64,000 nucleotides of DNA from Amycolatopsis sp. 195334CR (GTDB lineage: Bacteria > Actinomycetota > Actinomycetes > Mycobacteriales > Pseudonocardiaceae): assembly GCF_017309385.1 (NCBI RefSeq), contig NZ_JAFJMJ010000001.1, positions 310,001 to 374,000 of the forward strand. Reading direction: 5' to 3'. Position numbers and translations under genes: made by a program. Shown piece after piece: positions 34,226-44,321 of the stretch. Below the pieces are notes generated by a model. It ran no database searches. It was not told the DNA's origin and saw only the letters and a program-made list of their open reading frames with translations. How positions within the stretch are numbered: position 1 is the stretch's first letter; every line of letters starts with the position of its first letter.

Positions 34226-34873
34226 GTGGCTCGCGAGGTGGACCTGATCGTCCCGATGAAACCGCCCAGCCTGGGCAAGTCCCGGCTGCGGGGCGCGCTG
34301 GACGACATCCACGACCAGGAGACGCACACCGAGCTGGTGCTCTCCCTCGCCGCCGACACGCTGGCCGCGGCGACCGCGGCGAACGGCGTCCGCCGGGTGC
34401 TGGTGGTCGCCGCCGAACCGGCCGCGCTGACCGGGCTGCACCGCCTCGGCGTGGAGATCGTCGGCGACGCGGGCGCGCGCGGGCTCAACGAGGCGCTGCG
34501 CCGGGGTGAGGCGATCCTGCGCCGGGCCGATCCCGGCGGGGTGGTCGCCGCGCTGCAGGCCGACCTCCCCGCGCTCCGGCCGGACGAGCTGGCGATGGCA
34601 CTGGGTGCCGCGGCCGACCGGCGCGCCTTCGTCGCCGATCGCCAGGGCACCGGCACGACGCTGCTGGTCGCGGCGCCGGGCGAACCGCTGGACCCGCACT
34701 TCGGCACCGGCTCCGCGCTGGCGCACACCGCCTCGGGCGCGGTGCCGCTGGACGTGGCCACCCCCTCGCTGCGCAGCGACGTGGACACCGCCGCCGACCT
34801 CGCCCACACCAGGAGACTCGGGCTCGGCGAGCGCACCTCGACCCTGCTCGGCGAGGCGTGCTGCCTGAGCTAA
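34226..34873 (+). CDS. fbiD: phosphoenolpyruvate/2-phospho-L-lactate guanylyltransferase (F420 synthesis)
   Basis: A 215-residue CofC/FbiD-type nucleotidyltransferase that makes the GppX intermediate of coenzyme F420. The N-terminus [21 protein letters not shown] is the guanylyltransferase signature and [18 protein letters not shown] the metal site. [10 protein letters not shown] is the second conserved block. The GTG has AAAGGAGG upstream. It is divergent from plsC, the usual actinobacterial arrangement. It indicates an F420-using organism. Confidence 0.93.
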   Translation: MAREVDLIVPMKPPSLGKSRLRGALDDIHDQETHTELVLSLAADTLAAATAANGVRRVLVVAAEPAALTGLHRLGVEIVGDAGARGLNEALRRGEAILRRADPGGVVAALQADLPALRPDELAMALGAAADRRAFVADRQGTGTTLLVAAPGEPLDPHFGTGSALAHTASGAVPLDVATPSLRSDVDTAADLAHTRRLGLGERTSTLLGEACCLS

Positions 34874-34944
34874 GTGGCTGCCACCGGCGGAATTCACCGT
34901 GTCGTAGATCGCGGTATGCGCAGCAAGCCGCCGAGTACGGAAGA

Positions 34945-37152
34945 ATGCAGGTTGTGAGCGAGCCGCTGAACCCCCCGCCTGCCCCACCGGACCTCCGCCG
35001 GGCCCGTCCCGGCGCCGACCCGGCACCCGCGGCACAGGAAAAACACGGGGTGCCCTCGGCGCCACCGGCGGTGACCGCGGTGGCCCCGCTGACCGACGCG
35101 CTCCCGGACGACCGCTACTTCAACCGCGAGCTGTCGTGGCAGGACTTCAACGCGCGCGTGCTCGCGCTGGCCGAGGACGACTCCCAGCCGCTGCTCGAGC
35201 GGACCAAGTTCCTCGCCATCTTCGCGTCCAATTTGGACGAGTTCTACATGGTGCGGGTGGCCGGGCTGAAGCGCCGCGACGAGACCGGCCTGTCGGTGCG
35301 CAGCGCGGACGGGCTCACCCCGCGCGAGCAGCTGGCCTACATCGCCAAGCGCAACCAGGACCTGGTCGAGCGGCACACCGGCGCGTTCGAGGAGGAACTG
35401 CGCCCCGAACTGGCCGCCGAGGGCATCCGGATCGTCAGCTGGTCCGATTTGGACGGACCGGACCAGCTGCGGCTGTCGAACTACTTCACCGACCAGATCT
35501 TCCCGGTGCTCACCCCGCTCGCGGTGGACCCGGCCCACCCGTTCCCGTACATTTCGGGCCTTTCGCTCAACCTCGCGGTGACCGTGCGCGATCCGGAGGG
35601 CGGCACCGAGCGCTTCGCCAGGGTCAAGGTGCCGAGCAACGTGCCCCGGCTGATCCGGGTGGAGGCCCAGCGCGAGCAGCGCGAGGCCACCTTCCTGCCG
35701 CTGGAGGAACTGATCTCGGCGCACCTCGGTGAGCTGTTCACCGGGATGGAGGTGACCGAGCACCACGTTTTCCGGATCACCCGCAACGCCGACTTCGAGG
35801 TCGAGGAGGACCGCGACGAGGACCTGTTGCAGGCGCTCGAACGCGAACTGGCGCAGCGCCGGTTCGGCCCGCCGGTCCGGCTCGAGGTGGCGCAGGACAT
35901 GAGCGAGCACATGCTCGAACTGCTGCTGCGCGAGCTGGAGGTGGATCCGCGCGACGTGGTCGAGGTGCCCGGCCTGCTCGACCTGACCTGCCTGCACCAG
36001 CTGTCCGGGGTGGACCGCAAGGAGCTCAAGTACCCGACCTTCGTGCCCGCCACGCACCCGGCCTTCGGCGAGCGCGAGACGCCGAAGAGCGTGTTCGCCA
36101 CCCTGCGCGAGGGCGACGTGCTGGTGCACCACCCGTACGACTCGTTCTCCACCAGCGTGCAGCGCTTCGTCGAGCAGGCCGCCGCCGATCCCAAGGTGCT
36201 GGCGATCAAGCAGACGCTGTACCGCACCTCCGGTGACTCGCCGATCGTGGACGCGCTCGTGGACGCGGCCGAGGCGGGCAAGCAGGTGGTGGCATTGGTG
36301 GAGATCAAGGCGCGCTTCGACGAGCAGGCCAACATCACCTGGGCCCGCACGCTGGAGCGGGCCGGCGTGCACGTGGTCTACGGGCTGATGGGGCTCAAGA
36401 CGCACTGCAAGACCGCGCTGGTGGTGCGGCAGGAGGGCTCGACCATCCGCCGCTACTGCCACATCGGCACCGGCAACTACAACCCGAAGACCGCGCGGCT
36501 GTACGAGGACCTCGGCCTGCTCACCGCCGACCCGAGCATCGGCGCGGACCTGACCGACCTGTTCAACGTGCTCACCGGCTACTCGCGCCAGGACACCTTC
36601 CGCAACATCCTCACCGCGCCCAACGGCATCCGGCGCGGCATCCTGCGCGACATCGCCGAGGAGATCGAGCACGCGCGCGCCGGACGGCCGGCCGGGGTGC
36701 GGATCAAGTGCAACTCGCTGGTCGACGAGCAGGTGATCGACGCGCTGTACCAGGCGTCGCAGGCCGGCGTCGAGGTCGACGTGGTGGTGCGCGGGATCTG
36801 CTCGCTGAAGCCGGGGGTGGAGGGGCTGAGCGAGAACATCCGGGTCCGCTCGATCCTCGGCCGGTTCCTGGAGCACTCGCGGATCCTGCACTTCCGCGGC
36901 GGGGACAGCTACTGGATCGGCAGCGCGGACATGATGCACCGCAACCTCGACCGCCGGATCGAGGCGCTGGTGCGGGTCAAGGAACCCAAGCTGACCCGGC
37001 AGCTGGACGAGATCTTCGAGTCCGCGCTCGACCCGGCCACGCGCTGCTGGGTGCTCACCGCCACCGGCGAATGGGCCCCGTCCCCGGCGGACAACACCGA
37101 GGTGCGGGACCATCAGGTGGAGCTGATCTCGAAGCACAGGGCGAACGGTTGA
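34945..37152 (+). CDS. ppk: polyphosphate kinase 1
   Basis: Makes polyphosphate from ATP. 735 residues from the ATG at 34945 (a GTG at 34954 is an alternative). A proline/alanine-rich N-terminal tail precedes the N domain ([40 protein letters not shown]). The catalytic histidine is in [21 protein letters not shown], and the second C-terminal histidine block is [18 protein letters not shown]. It overlaps mutT1 by 4 bp (TTGA), a standard actinobacterial pair. Confidence 0.96.
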   Translation: MQVVSEPLNPPPAPPDLRRARPGADPAPAAQEKHGVPSAPPAVTAVAPLTDALPDDRYFNRELSWQDFNARVLALAEDDSQPLLERTKFLAIFASNLDEFYMVRVAGLKRRDETGLSVRSADGLTPREQLAYIAKRNQDLVERHTGAFEEELRPELAAEGIRIVSWSDLDGPDQLRLSNYFTDQIFPVLTPLAVDPAHPFPYISGLSLNLAVTVRDPEGGTERFARVKVPSNVPRLIRVEAQREQREATFLPLEELISAHLGELFTGMEVTEHHVFRITRNADFEVEEDRDEDLLQALERELAQRRFGPPVRLEVAQDMSEHMLELLLRELEVDPRDVVEVPGLLDLTCLHQLSGVDRKELKYPTFVPATHPAFGERETPKSVFATLREGDVLVHHPYDSFSTSVQRFVEQAAADPKVLAIKQTLYRTSGDSPIVDALVDAAEAGKQVVALVEIKARFDEQANITWARTLERAGVHVVYGLMGLKTHCKTALVVRQEGSTIRRYCHIGTGNYNPKTARLYEDLGLLTADPSIGADLTDLFNVLTGYSRQDTFRNILTAPNGIRRGILRDIAEEIEHARAGRPAGVRIKCNSLVDEQVIDALYQASQAGVEVDVVVRGICSLKPGVEGLSENIRVRSILGRFLEHSRILHFRGGDSYWIGSADMMHRNLDRRIEALVRVKEPKLTRQLDEIFESALDPATRCWVLTATGEWAPSPADNTEVRDHQVELISKHRANG

Positions 37153-38159
37153 ACGACGAAGAGACGAAGGTCCGCGCCGCCGGCGCGGTGTTGTGGCGGC
37201 ACGGCGCGGACGGGCCGGAGGTCGCGGTCGTGCACCGGCCGCGCTACGACGACTGGTCGCTGCCCAAGGGCAAGCTCGACCCCGGCGAGACCACGGTCGC
37301 CGCGGCGGTGCGCGAACTGCACGAGGAGACCGGGTTCCACGTGGTGCTCGGCCGCTTCCTCAAGCAGGTCGCCTACCGCGTGCCCGCGCCAGGCGGGCGC
37401 GGCGGCACGGTCGGCAAGACGGTCGACTACTTCAGCGCGCGGGTCGCGGGCGGTGCCTTCGAGCCGAACGAGGAAGTCGACGAGCTGCGCTGGCTGCGCC
37501 CGGCCGAGGCCGAGCCGATCCTGAGCCGTCACGGCGATGTGGAGACGCTGCGCGAGTTCTGCGCGCTGCCCGCGGAGCTGAGCACGGTGCTGTTGGTGCG
37601 CCACGCCAAGGCGGGCAAGCGGGACGAGTGGACCGGGGACGACGATCTCCGCCCGCTGTCCAACGCCGGGCTGCGGCAGGCCGAAGGCGTGCGCGCGGTG
37701 TCGACGGTGTTCGGCCCGGACCGCGTGCTCTCCGCGCCGCGCCTGCGGTGCGTGCAGACGGTGGCGAAGGTGGCCGAGGACCTCGGTGCCGAGGTGCGGC
37801 AGGAGCACCTGCTCTCCGAGGAGGGCTACTGGGCGGATCCGGTGCTCGGCCTGGCGCGGTTCCTGGCCATCGCCGGTGACGGCGGCACCCCGTTGATCTG
37901 CAGCCAGGGCGGGGTGATCCCGGATCTGGTGACCCAGCTGGCCGAGCGCGACGGGGTACAGCTGGAACTGCGCAGCCACGTCACCGAGGCCGAGCAGCAG
38001 CGGCGACCGGCCCCGGCGAAGAAGGGTTCGTTGTGGTTGCTCAGCTTCCGCCCGGCCGCCGGGAACGACGGGAACGACGGCCCGCGGCTGGCCGCGGCCA
38101 CCTACTTCGCCAGCCAGCTGCCCTCGCCGTCGCCGTTGAACAGCGCGAAAGGCGAGTGA
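37149..38159 (+). CDS. mutT1: MutT1-like Nudix hydrolase fused to histidine phosphatase
   Basis: A 336-residue two-domain protein. The Nudix box (G-x5-E-x7-RELHEETGF) lies at about residues 38-60. From about residue 153 a histidine-phosphatase domain begins with [14 protein letters not shown]. Mycobacterial MutT1 of this design cleaves 8-oxo-dGTP and diadenosine polyphosphates. The start is TTG, overlapping the ppk stop; no ATG or GTG fits. It ends at a bidirectional hairpin (38210-38246). Confidence 0.92.
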   Translation: MNDEETKVRAAGAVLWRHGADGPEVAVVHRPRYDDWSLPKGKLDPGETTVAAAVRELHEETGFHVVLGRFLKQVAYRVPAPGGRGGTVGKTVDYFSARVAGGAFEPNEEVDELRWLRPAEAEPILSRHGDVETLREFCALPAELSTVLLVRHAKAGKRDEWTGDDDLRPLSNAGLRQAEGVRAVSTVFGPDRVLSAPRLRCVQTVAKVAEDLGAEVRQEHLLSEEGYWADPVLGLARFLAIAGDGGTPLICSQGGVIPDLVTQLAERDGVQLELRSHVTEAEQQRRPAPAKKGSLWLLSFRPAAGNDGNDGPRLAAATYFASQLPSPSPLNSAKGE

Positions 38160-38209
38160 CAGCGACCTGACAGCCCGCCCTGGTGTACTGCGTTCGCGCC
38201 CGTTGCCGG

Positions 38210-38246
38210 GCGGGATGCGACGGTCTAGGGGTGCGGCGCATCCCGC
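38210..38246. terminator. bidirectional hairpin between mutT1 and the AfsR-like gene
   Basis: GCGGGATGCG (38210-38219) and CGCATCCCGC (38237-38246) form a perfect 10-bp stem with a 17-nt loop in the 112-bp convergent gap. Confidence 0.65.
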
Positions 38247-38271
38247 TCCGGTGTACCGGTCTGCGCCCACA

Positions 38272-41046
38272 TCACGAGTGCGGCACGTCTCGTTCCGCCG
38301 CGGTGTCCAGACCCGCCAGCAGCGTCCGCACTTCGGCGACGCGCGGATCGTTGAGCCGCAGGCAGGTGCCGAGCGCTTCCTGCCAGTACCCGTCGGCCCC
38401 TTCGGCTTCGCCCATCGCGTGCTGGATCCGGCCGAGCGTGATCAGCACGTCGATGCTGCCGTAGTCGGCACCCATCTCCCGTAGCGAGCCCAGTGCGCGC
38501 AACGCGTTCTCCATCGCGTCCTCGTACCGCCCGGCACACCCCAGCGCTTCGGCGAAGTTCCCCTTCGCCAGCGCCGAGTGGTACTGGTCGCCGACCGCGT
38601 GGAAGGCGTCCTCCGCGTTCTTGGCGTGTTCGGCGGCGTCGTCGAACTTGCCCAGCCCGATGCAGCTGGCGCTCAGGTTCAGTTCCGCGTGCGCGACGTA
38701 GGTCTGGTCCCCGGACCGGCGCGCGGCCTCGACCCCGGCGGAGCTGTAGCGGTAGGACTCCTCGTACTCCTCGCGGAGGTAGTAGGCGCCGGCGAGGTTG
38801 CTCAGGATCGCCACGCTCAGCGCGTTGCCGCCCTCCGGCGCGGCGGCCAGTCCTTGCTCCAGCGCGGCGAGCGCCTCGTCGGTGCGGGAAGCCCGCAGCA
38901 GCGCCGTGCCCAGGTTGTTCGCCGCGTACTGCAGGCCGAGCCGGTCCGCCTTGGCTTCGGCCACCTCCACCGCGTGGCGCGCCATCTCGATCCACTCGTC
39001 GATGTCGTGGCGTTCGGCGTTGAACCCGCGCAGCAGCCAGCTGAGCTGCCAGGCGCGGGTCGGCCAGCCGCGCCGGGCCGCGGCGGCCACCAGTGCGACC
39101 AAGGTGGACCGTTCGCCGAGGTACCAGGCGGTCGCGGCGGCGCGGTCGGTGAAGCTCACCGCCGGCCCGTCGACCTCCGGCAGCACCACGTCCTCGGTGA
39201 GCAGGTCCGGCCGCACCTGGCTGTTGGCCTCGGCCGCGGTGCACAGGTACCAGTCGAGCAGCCGCCGGAAACAGTGTTCCTGTTCCGCCGCGCTTTCCGC
39301 CTCCTCCAGTCGTTCGGTGGCGTAGACGCGGAGCAGGTCGTGGAACTGGTAGCGGTCCGCGCGCGGCTGGTTGAGCAGGTGCGCGGCGGCGAGCTGGTCG
39401 AGCAGGTCCCGGGTTTCGCGGACCGGCCTGCCGCACAACACCGCGGCGGCGGACAGGCTGATGTCCACGCCGGGGTGCAGCCCGAGCAACCGGAACAGCT
39501 TCGCCGCGTCCGGGCGCAGCGCCTTGTAGGACCACGAGAACGCGGCACGCAGATCGGTGCCGGCGTCGTGCGGGTCCCGCAGGGTGTCCAGGCGTGAGCG
39601 CTGGTCGCGGAGTTCCTCGACGATGCCGGCGATGGACATGCCGCCGAAGCGCGAAGCCCGTTCGCCCGCCAGCGCCAGCGCGAGCGGGAGGCGACCGCAC
39701 AGATCGGCCAGTTCGGCCACCGCGTCGGGTTCGGCGGCCAGCCGGGAATGGCCCACACTGCCCGCCAGGAGCGCCGTGGCGCCCCGGTGGTCCAAGGACC
39801 CCAGCGCGAGCCGGTGCGCGCCCTCACGGGCTACCAGGCCGCGCAACTGGCTGCGGCTGGTGACCACCACGAGGTTCCCGGAACCGGGCAGCAGCGGCCG
39901 GACCTGGTCCGCGTCGTGCGCGTTGTCCAGCAGCAACAGCATCCGCGCCCCGGCCAGCCTGCTGCGCAGCATCGCCGAGCGTTCCTCCACTGTGGAAGGA
40001 ACGGCCTCGGCCGCCACACCGACCGCGCGCAGGAACCGGCCGAGCGCCGCGTCCGGGGTGACCGGGGTGTCCGCCGAATGCCCGCGCAGATCGAGGAACA
40101 GCTGCCCGTCGGGGAAGCGGTCGCGGACGCGGTGGGCCCAGTGCACCGCGAGCGAGGTCTTGCCCACCCCGGCGGCGCCTTCGATCACCGCGATCGCGGT
40201 GGAGCGTTCGTGCTGCCCGGCCAGGAACTCCCCGAGCTCGGCCAGTTCGCTGTCGCGGCCGGTGAACCGGGTCACGTCGAACGGCAGCTGCCGCGGCACC
40301 ACTTCGCGGGTGTCCGGCGCGGGCGGGGCTTCGGCGGAGAGCAGTTCGAGGTGCAGGCGGCGCAGGCTCGCGCCCGGTTCCACGCCGAGCTCCTCGGCCA
40401 GCAGCTCCCGGAGTTTCGCGTACCTGGCCAGCGCTTCGGCGCGGCGGCCGGTGCGCGCCAGTTCGGCCACCAGCCGTTCCCACAACGACTCCCGCAGCGG
40501 GTAACGCGCGATCAGCTCGGTGAGTTCCGCGGCGAGATCGGTGCCCGCACCGGAAGCGGCGTCGAGATCGATGCGCCGCTCCACCGCGAGCAGGTACCGC
40601 TCGGTCAGCAGCGGCGCCCAATCCTCGGCCAGCGCCGGGGATCCGACGCCCTCCAGCGGGGTGCCGCGCCACAACGCCAGCGCGGCGGTGAGCGATTGCC
40701 GTTCGGCAACCGGATCCGGTTGCTCCATCGCCTCGTCGAGCAGCCGGAGGAAGCGCAGCGCGTCCACCCGATCGGGCGCGACGACGAGCCGGTAGCCGTC
40801 CGGTGCGGTGGCCACGGTTTCCTCGCCGATCAGGCGGCGCAGGCGCATGACGTAGGTGTGCAGGCTGCCGCGCACCCGGGCGGGCAGGCTTTCGCCCCAG
40901 ACGAACCGGGCCAGCGAGTCGATCGAAACCGGGCGCCCCGCGGCCAACGCGAGCCCGGCGAGCAGCGCGCGCTGGCGCGCACTGGTCAGCGTTACCGGCG
41001 CACCCCCGATCGCGGCTTCGAACGAGCCCAGCAGCCGGATGTCGAT
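38272..41046 (-). CDS. AfsR-like BTAD/NB-ARC/TPR transcriptional regulator
   Basis: A large SARP-type regulator of about 924 residues. It has an N-terminal winged helix (IRLLGSFEAAIGG onward, then RGSLHTYVMRLRRLIGEE), a BTAD domain with SLWERLVAELARTGRRAEAL, an NB-ARC ATPase with Walker A EGAAGVGKTSLAVHWAH, and C-terminal TPR repeats. The frame has no ATG, GTG or TTG until a TTG at 40947, which would delete half of the winged helix. AGGAGG at 41055-41060 points to an ATC (41046) or GTC (41049) as start. Such proteins often control antibiotic clusters; none is seen here. Confidence 0.83.
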   Translation of the reverse strand: MDIRLLGSFEAAIGGAPVTLTSARQRALLAGLALAAGRPVSIDSLARFVWGESLPARVRGSLHTYVMRLRRLIGEETVATAPDGYRLVVAPDRVDALRFLRLLDEAMEQPDPVAERQSLTAALALWRGTPLEGVGSPALAEDWAPLLTERYLLAVERRIDLDAASGAGTDLAAELTELIARYPLRESLWERLVAELARTGRRAEALARYAKLRELLAEELGVEPGASLRRLHLELLSAEAPPAPDTREVVPRQLPFDVTRFTGRDSELAELGEFLAGQHERSTAIAVIEGAAGVGKTSLAVHWAHRVRDRFPDGQLFLDLRGHSADTPVTPDAALGRFLRAVGVAAEAVPSTVEERSAMLRSRLAGARMLLLLDNAHDADQVRPLLPGSGNLVVVTSRSQLRGLVAREGAHRLALGSLDHRGATALLAGSVGHSRLAAEPDAVAELADLCGRLPLALALAGERASRFGGMSIAGIVEELRDQRSRLDTLRDPHDAGTDLRAAFSWSYKALRPDAAKLFRLLGLHPGVDISLSAAAVLCGRPVRETRDLLDQLAAAHLLNQPRADRYQFHDLLRVYATERLEEAESAAEQEHCFRRLLDWYLCTAAEANSQVRPDLLTEDVVLPEVDGPAVSFTDRAAATAWYLGERSTLVALVAAAARRGWPTRAWQLSWLLRGFNAERHDIDEWIEMARHAVEVAEAKADRLGLQYAANNLGTALLRASRTDEALAALEQGLAAAPEGGNALSVAILSNLAGAYYLREEYEESYRYSSAGVEAARRSGDQTYVAHAELNLSASCIGLGKFDDAAEHAKNAEDAFHAVGDQYHSALAKGNFAEALGCAGRYEDAMENALRALGSLREMGADYGSIDVLITLGRIQHAMGEAEGADGYWQEALGTCLRLNDPRVAEVRTLLAGLDTAAERDVPHS

Positions 41047-41163
41047 GACCGCTACCTCCTCAGTCCGCGGTCGCGCGCCGCGGGTTACGACTCTAGCGAG
41101 GGGGAGGGAGCGGGCGCACTCTCATCAGCGCGCGGAGCGGGGCCGCCGGGGACCGCGGCCGGT

Positions 41164-41205
41164 GTCACGGAGGTGGCTTCCGGGGACGTCAGCCACCTTC
41201 GTGAC
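41164..41205. repeat. inverted repeat, related palindrome type
   Basis: GTCACGGAGGTGGCT (41164-41178) pairs with AGCCACCTTCGTGAC (41191-41205) with one mismatch across a 12-nt loop. The AGCCACCTTC core resembles the AGCCACATTC core of the main palindrome family. It lies between the hupB terminator and the AfsR-like gene. Confidence 0.75.
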
Positions 41206-41229
41206 CCTGCCCGGGGGGGGTGCGGACGC

Positions 41230-41270
41230 GGCAGGGCCCCGTGCCGGAAACTCCAGCACGGGGCCCTGCC
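41230..41270 (-). terminator. terminator of hupB
   Basis: A perfect 15-bp stem GGCAGGGCCCCGTGC (41230-41244) with its complement at 41256-41270 and an 11-nt loop, 24 bp after the hupB stop codon. Confidence 0.85.
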
Positions 41271-41294
41271 GAGGTACCGCAGGCGAACCGCGAA

Positions 41295-41945
41295 CTACTT
41301 CTTCTTCGCGGCGGTGGTGCGCTTGGCCGCGGTGGTCTTCTTCGCGGCGGTCGCCTTGGGCGCGGCCTTGGTGGTGGCCTTGGCGGCGGTGGTCTTCGCC
41401 GCTGCCTTCGGGGCCGCCTTGGCGGTGGTCTTCTTCGCCGTGGTCGCCTTGGCCGTGGTGGCCTTGGCGGCGGTCTTCGGCGCCGCCTTGGCAGCGGTAC
41501 GGCTCGCGGCGGTGCTGCGCGTCGTGGTGGCGCGCGTGCGAGTCGTGGTGCTGCGGGTGGTGCTCGGACGGCTGGCCGTCGCCCGGGTGGTGGTGGCGCG
41601 AGTGGTGGTGCTCGCGGCACGGGTACCCGCGGTGGCGCGCTTGGCGGCGGTGACCTTCGGCAGCTTCTTCGCGCCGCTCACCACGTCCTTGAAGGTCGTG
41701 CCGGCGCGGAAGGCGGGCACGTTGGTCTTCTTGACGCGGACCGTCTCACCGGTACGCGGGTTCCGGGCGGTCCGGGCGGCGCGGGCGCGCTTCTCGAACA
41801 CCCCGAAGCCGGTGATGTTCACCTTCTCGCCCTTGTTGACCGTCCGGATGATGATGTCGACGAGACCGTCGACCGCTTCCGATGCAACCTTTTTGTCGCC
41901 CAGGCGCTCCGACAGCGCCTCGATCAGCTGGGCCTTGTTGGCCAT
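41295..41945 (-). CDS. hupB: HU-family nucleoid protein with basic C-terminal tail
   Basis: A 216-residue HupB/Hlp-type histone-like protein. Residues 1-90 are a complete HU domain ([54 protein letters not shown]). The remaining 120 residues are a low-complexity tail, first Thr/Arg/Ala-rich, then AAK/TAK-type repeats ending AAKKK, like eukaryotic H1. Such tails are typical of actinobacteria and compact DNA. The ATG follows GGAGG. The promoter region to 42060 is clearly AT-richer. It lies downstream of leuCD as in most actinomycetes. Confidence 0.96.
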   Translation of the reverse strand: MANKAQLIEALSERLGDKKVASEAVDGLVDIIIRTVNKGEKVNITGFGVFEKRARAARTARNPRTGETVRVKKTNVPAFRAGTTFKDVVSGAKKLPKVTAAKRATAGTRAASTTTRATTTRATASRPSTTRSTTTRTRATTTRSTAASRTAAKAAPKTAAKATTAKATTAKKTTAKAAPKAAAKTTAAKATTKAAPKATAAKKTTAAKRTTAAKKK

Positions 41946-42143
41946 TCCGGTCCTCCAAGAAGAACTATCCGTACACGGCCTCCTTCGGCCGACTTGCGCA
42001 CACGGTATTACCAATGCAGCACAAATTCCAAACGGCACGCGGAATTTTTCCCTTGTATCGGCGGTGGTTCCGCCTCTAGAGGGACCCTCAGCGGGGCTCC
42101 AGCGGGCCGTCTGGCACGGGTGTACCGCCCTCCGGCGGGGCCT

Positions 42144-42173
42144 GGATTCCCTTGTTGAGCAGGGAATCCCTGC
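42144..42173 (-). terminator. hairpin downstream of leuD
   Basis: GGATTCCC (42144-42151) pairs with GGGAATCC (42162-42169); GCAGGGA-A-TCCCTGC (42159-42173) is an alternative overlapping palindrome. It starts 4 bp after the leuD stop. Two mutually exclusive stems share the GGGAATCCC segment. Confidence 0.6.
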
Positions 42174-42176
42174 AGC

Positions 42177-42776
42177 TCAGCCGCCCAGTGGGGTGGTCAC
42201 CGGCTTCCAGGAGGGCCGGCCGGATTCGAACGAATCGATCTCATCGGCGTGTCGCAGGGTGAGAGCGATGTCATCCAGCCCCTCGAGCAGCCGCCAGCGG
42301 GTGTAGTCGTCGATCGCGAAGGGCGCGGTGAAGTCCTTGGCCCGTACGGTCTTCGCCTGGAGGTCCACCGAGACCTCCGTGCCGGGGTCGTTCTCGAGCA
42401 GCTTCCAGAGCAGCTCGACGTCCGACTGCTCGCACTGGGCGGCCAGCAGGCCCTGCTTGCCGGAGTTCCCCCGGAAGATGTCGGCGAACCGGGACGAGAT
42501 GACCACGCGGAAGCCGTAGTTCATCAGCGCCCAGACCGCGTGCTCCCGGGAGGAGCCGGTGCCGAAGTCCGGCCCGGCGACCAGCACGCTGCCCGCCCGG
42601 AAGGGCTCCTGGTTCAGCACGAACTCGCTGTCCGAGCGCCAGGCGGCGAACAGCCCGTCCTCGAACCCGGTGCGGGTCACGCGCTTGAGGTAGACGGCCG
42701 GGATGATCTGGTCAGTGTCCACGTTGGACCGGCGCAGCGGCACGCCGACGCCGGTGTGGGTGGTGAAGGGGTCCAT
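42177..42776 (-). CDS. leuD: 3-isopropylmalate dehydratase small subunit
   Basis: Small subunit (199 residues) of isopropylmalate isomerase in leucine biosynthesis. [19 protein letters not shown] at the N-terminus and [21 protein letters not shown] near residue 70 are the substrate-binding swivel-domain signatures. The ATG at 42776 gives the normal length. It is 26 bp after leuC and ends at a hairpin. Confidence 0.97.
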   Translation of the reverse strand: MDPFTTHTGVGVPLRRSNVDTDQIIPAVYLKRVTRTGFEDGLFAAWRSDSEFVLNQEPFRAGSVLVAGPDFGTGSSREHAVWALMNYGFRVVISSRFADIFRGNSGKQGLLAAQCEQSDVELLWKLLENDPGTEVSVDLQAKTVRAKDFTAPFAIDDYTRWRLLEGLDDIALTLRHADEIDSFESGRPSWKPVTTPLGG

Positions 42777-42802
42777 GGGTGCTCCTGGGGGGCGAGAGAA
42801 GG

Positions 42803-44242
42803 CTACTGGGCGGTACCGGCCGTTGCGGGGGCCAGGTCTTCCGGCGAGGAGAGCGTGCCGCGGACCGCGGTCGCGGCGGCCACCAGCGGCGAGACCAGGT
42901 GCGTCCGGCCCCCCTTGCCCTGCCTGCCCTCGAAGTTCCGGTTGGAGGTCGACGCGCTGCGCTCCCCCGGCTTGAGCTGGTCCGGGTTCATCCCCAGGCA
43001 CATCGAACAGCCCGCCTGCCGCCATTCGGCCCCGGCGTCGGTGAAGATCTTGTTCAGCCCCTCGGCTTCGGCGGCCTGGCGCACCCGCATCGAGCCCGGC
43101 ACCACCAGCATCCGCACGTTCTCGGCCACCTTGTGCCCGGCCAGCACCGCCGCGGCGGCCCGCAGGTCCTCGATCCGGCCGTTCGTGCACGAGCCGAGGA
43201 AGACGGTGTCCACCTGGATCTCACGCAGCGGGGTGCCCGGCTTGAGGTCCATATAGGACAGGGCCTTCTCGGCGGCGAACCGCTCGTTCTCGTCGGCGAT
43301 CCGCTCGGGGTCGGGCACCGACTCGCCCAGCGGCAGGCCCTGGCCGGGGTTGGTGCCCCAGGTCACGAACGGGGTGAGCGAGTCGGCGTCGAGGTGCACC
43401 TCGGCGTCGAACTCCGCGTCGTCGTCGGTCCGCAGCTCGCGCCAGTTGGCCACCGCGGCGTCCCAGTCCGCGCCGGTCGGTGCGTGCGGACGGCCTTCGA
43501 GGTAGTCGAAGGTGACCTGGTCCGGTGCGATCATCCCGGCGCGGGCGCCCGCCTCGATCGACATGTTGCAGACGGTCATGCGGGCTTCCATGGACAGCGC
43601 CTCGATCGCGCTGCCGCGGTACTCGAGCACGTAGCCCTGCCCGCCGCCGGTGCCGATCTTGGCGATCACCGCGAGGATGATGTCCTTGGCGGTCACGCCG
43701 GGGCGGAGCTGGCCATCGACGTTGATCGCCATCGTCTTGAATGGACGCAGCGGCAGCGTCTGGGTGGCCAGCACGTGCTCCACCTCGGAGGTGCCGATGC
43801 CGAAGGCCATCGCGCCGAACGCGCCGTGGGTGGAGGTGTGGCTGTCGCCGCAGACCACCGTGGTGCCCGGCTGGGTCAGCCCGAGCTGCGGGCCGATCAC
43901 GTGCACGATGCCCTGCTCGGCGTCGCCCATCGGGTGCAGCCGGACGCCGAACTCCTTGCAGTTCCGGCGAAGCGTGTCGACCTGGGTCCGCGACACGGGG
44001 TCGGCGATCGGCAGTTCGATGTCGACCGTCGGCACGTTGTGGTCCTCGGTGGCGATGGTCAGGTCCGGCCTGCGCACCGGGCGACCGGCCAGCCGGAGGC
44101 CGTCGAAGGCCTGCGGGCTGGTGACTTCGTGCACCAGGTGCAGGTCGATGTAGAGCAGGTCGGGCTCGGCTCCCTCGCCCCGGCGCACCACATGTGCGTC
44201 CCACACCTTTTCCGCCAGCGTGCGGCCCCGCGTTTTGGACAT
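42803..44242 (-). CDS. leuC: 3-isopropylmalate dehydratase large subunit
   Basis: Aconitase-family large subunit (479 residues) carrying the [4Fe-4S] cluster. Cluster cysteines are in [17 protein letters not shown] and the pair [34 protein letters not shown] and [14 protein letters not shown] are further active-site blocks. The ATG follows GGAGGAG. It is divergent from the IclR-type regulator across a 79-bp gap containing an inverted repeat, the arrangement known for LtbR/NdgR control of leuCD. Confidence 0.97.
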   Translation of the reverse strand: MSKTRGRTLAEKVWDAHVVRRGEGAEPDLLYIDLHLVHEVTSPQAFDGLRLAGRPVRRPDLTIATEDHNVPTVDIELPIADPVSRTQVDTLRRNCKEFGVRLHPMGDAEQGIVHVIGPQLGLTQPGTTVVCGDSHTSTHGAFGAMAFGIGTSEVEHVLATQTLPLRPFKTMAINVDGQLRPGVTAKDIILAVIAKIGTGGGQGYVLEYRGSAIEALSMEARMTVCNMSIEAGARAGMIAPDQVTFDYLEGRPHAPTGADWDAAVANWRELRTDDDAEFDAEVHLDADSLTPFVTWGTNPGQGLPLGESVPDPERIADENERFAAEKALSYMDLKPGTPLREIQVDTVFLGSCTNGRIEDLRAAAAVLAGHKVAENVRMLVVPGSMRVRQAAEAEGLNKIFTDAGAEWRQAGCSMCLGMNPDQLKPGERSASTSNRNFEGRQGKGGRTHLVSPLVAAATAVRGTLSSPEDLAPATAGTAQ

Positions 44243-44289
44243 CAGGGCTCCTCCCATAAGACGTTACCGGGATTTTCCCAGGATCTGGA

Positions 44290-44308
44290 CTTCCCAAACT
44301 TCGGGAAG
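44290..44308. promoter_or_regulatory. candidate NdgR/LtbR operator
   Basis: CTTCCC (44290-44295) and GGGAAG (44303-44308) flank the 7-nt spacer AAACTTC, midway between leuC and the regulator gene. The region is AT-richer than its surroundings. A second partial GGGATTTTCCC lies at 44269-44279. Confidence 0.55.
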
Positions 44309-44321
44309 ATAGTATCGCGCT

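Noticed and set aside
38272..41046. AfsR-like gene as a sign of an antibiotic biosynthesis cluster
   Set aside because: Its neighbours are housekeeping genes (mutT1, hupB); no PKS, NRPS or tailoring genes are present within the window around it.
39748..42306. Long open frame antisense to the AfsR-like and hupB genes
   Set aside because: It is a shadow of GC3-biased genes on the other strand: composition is dominated by Arg, Gly, Pro and Ala, no domain is visible, and it crosses two strong hairpins.
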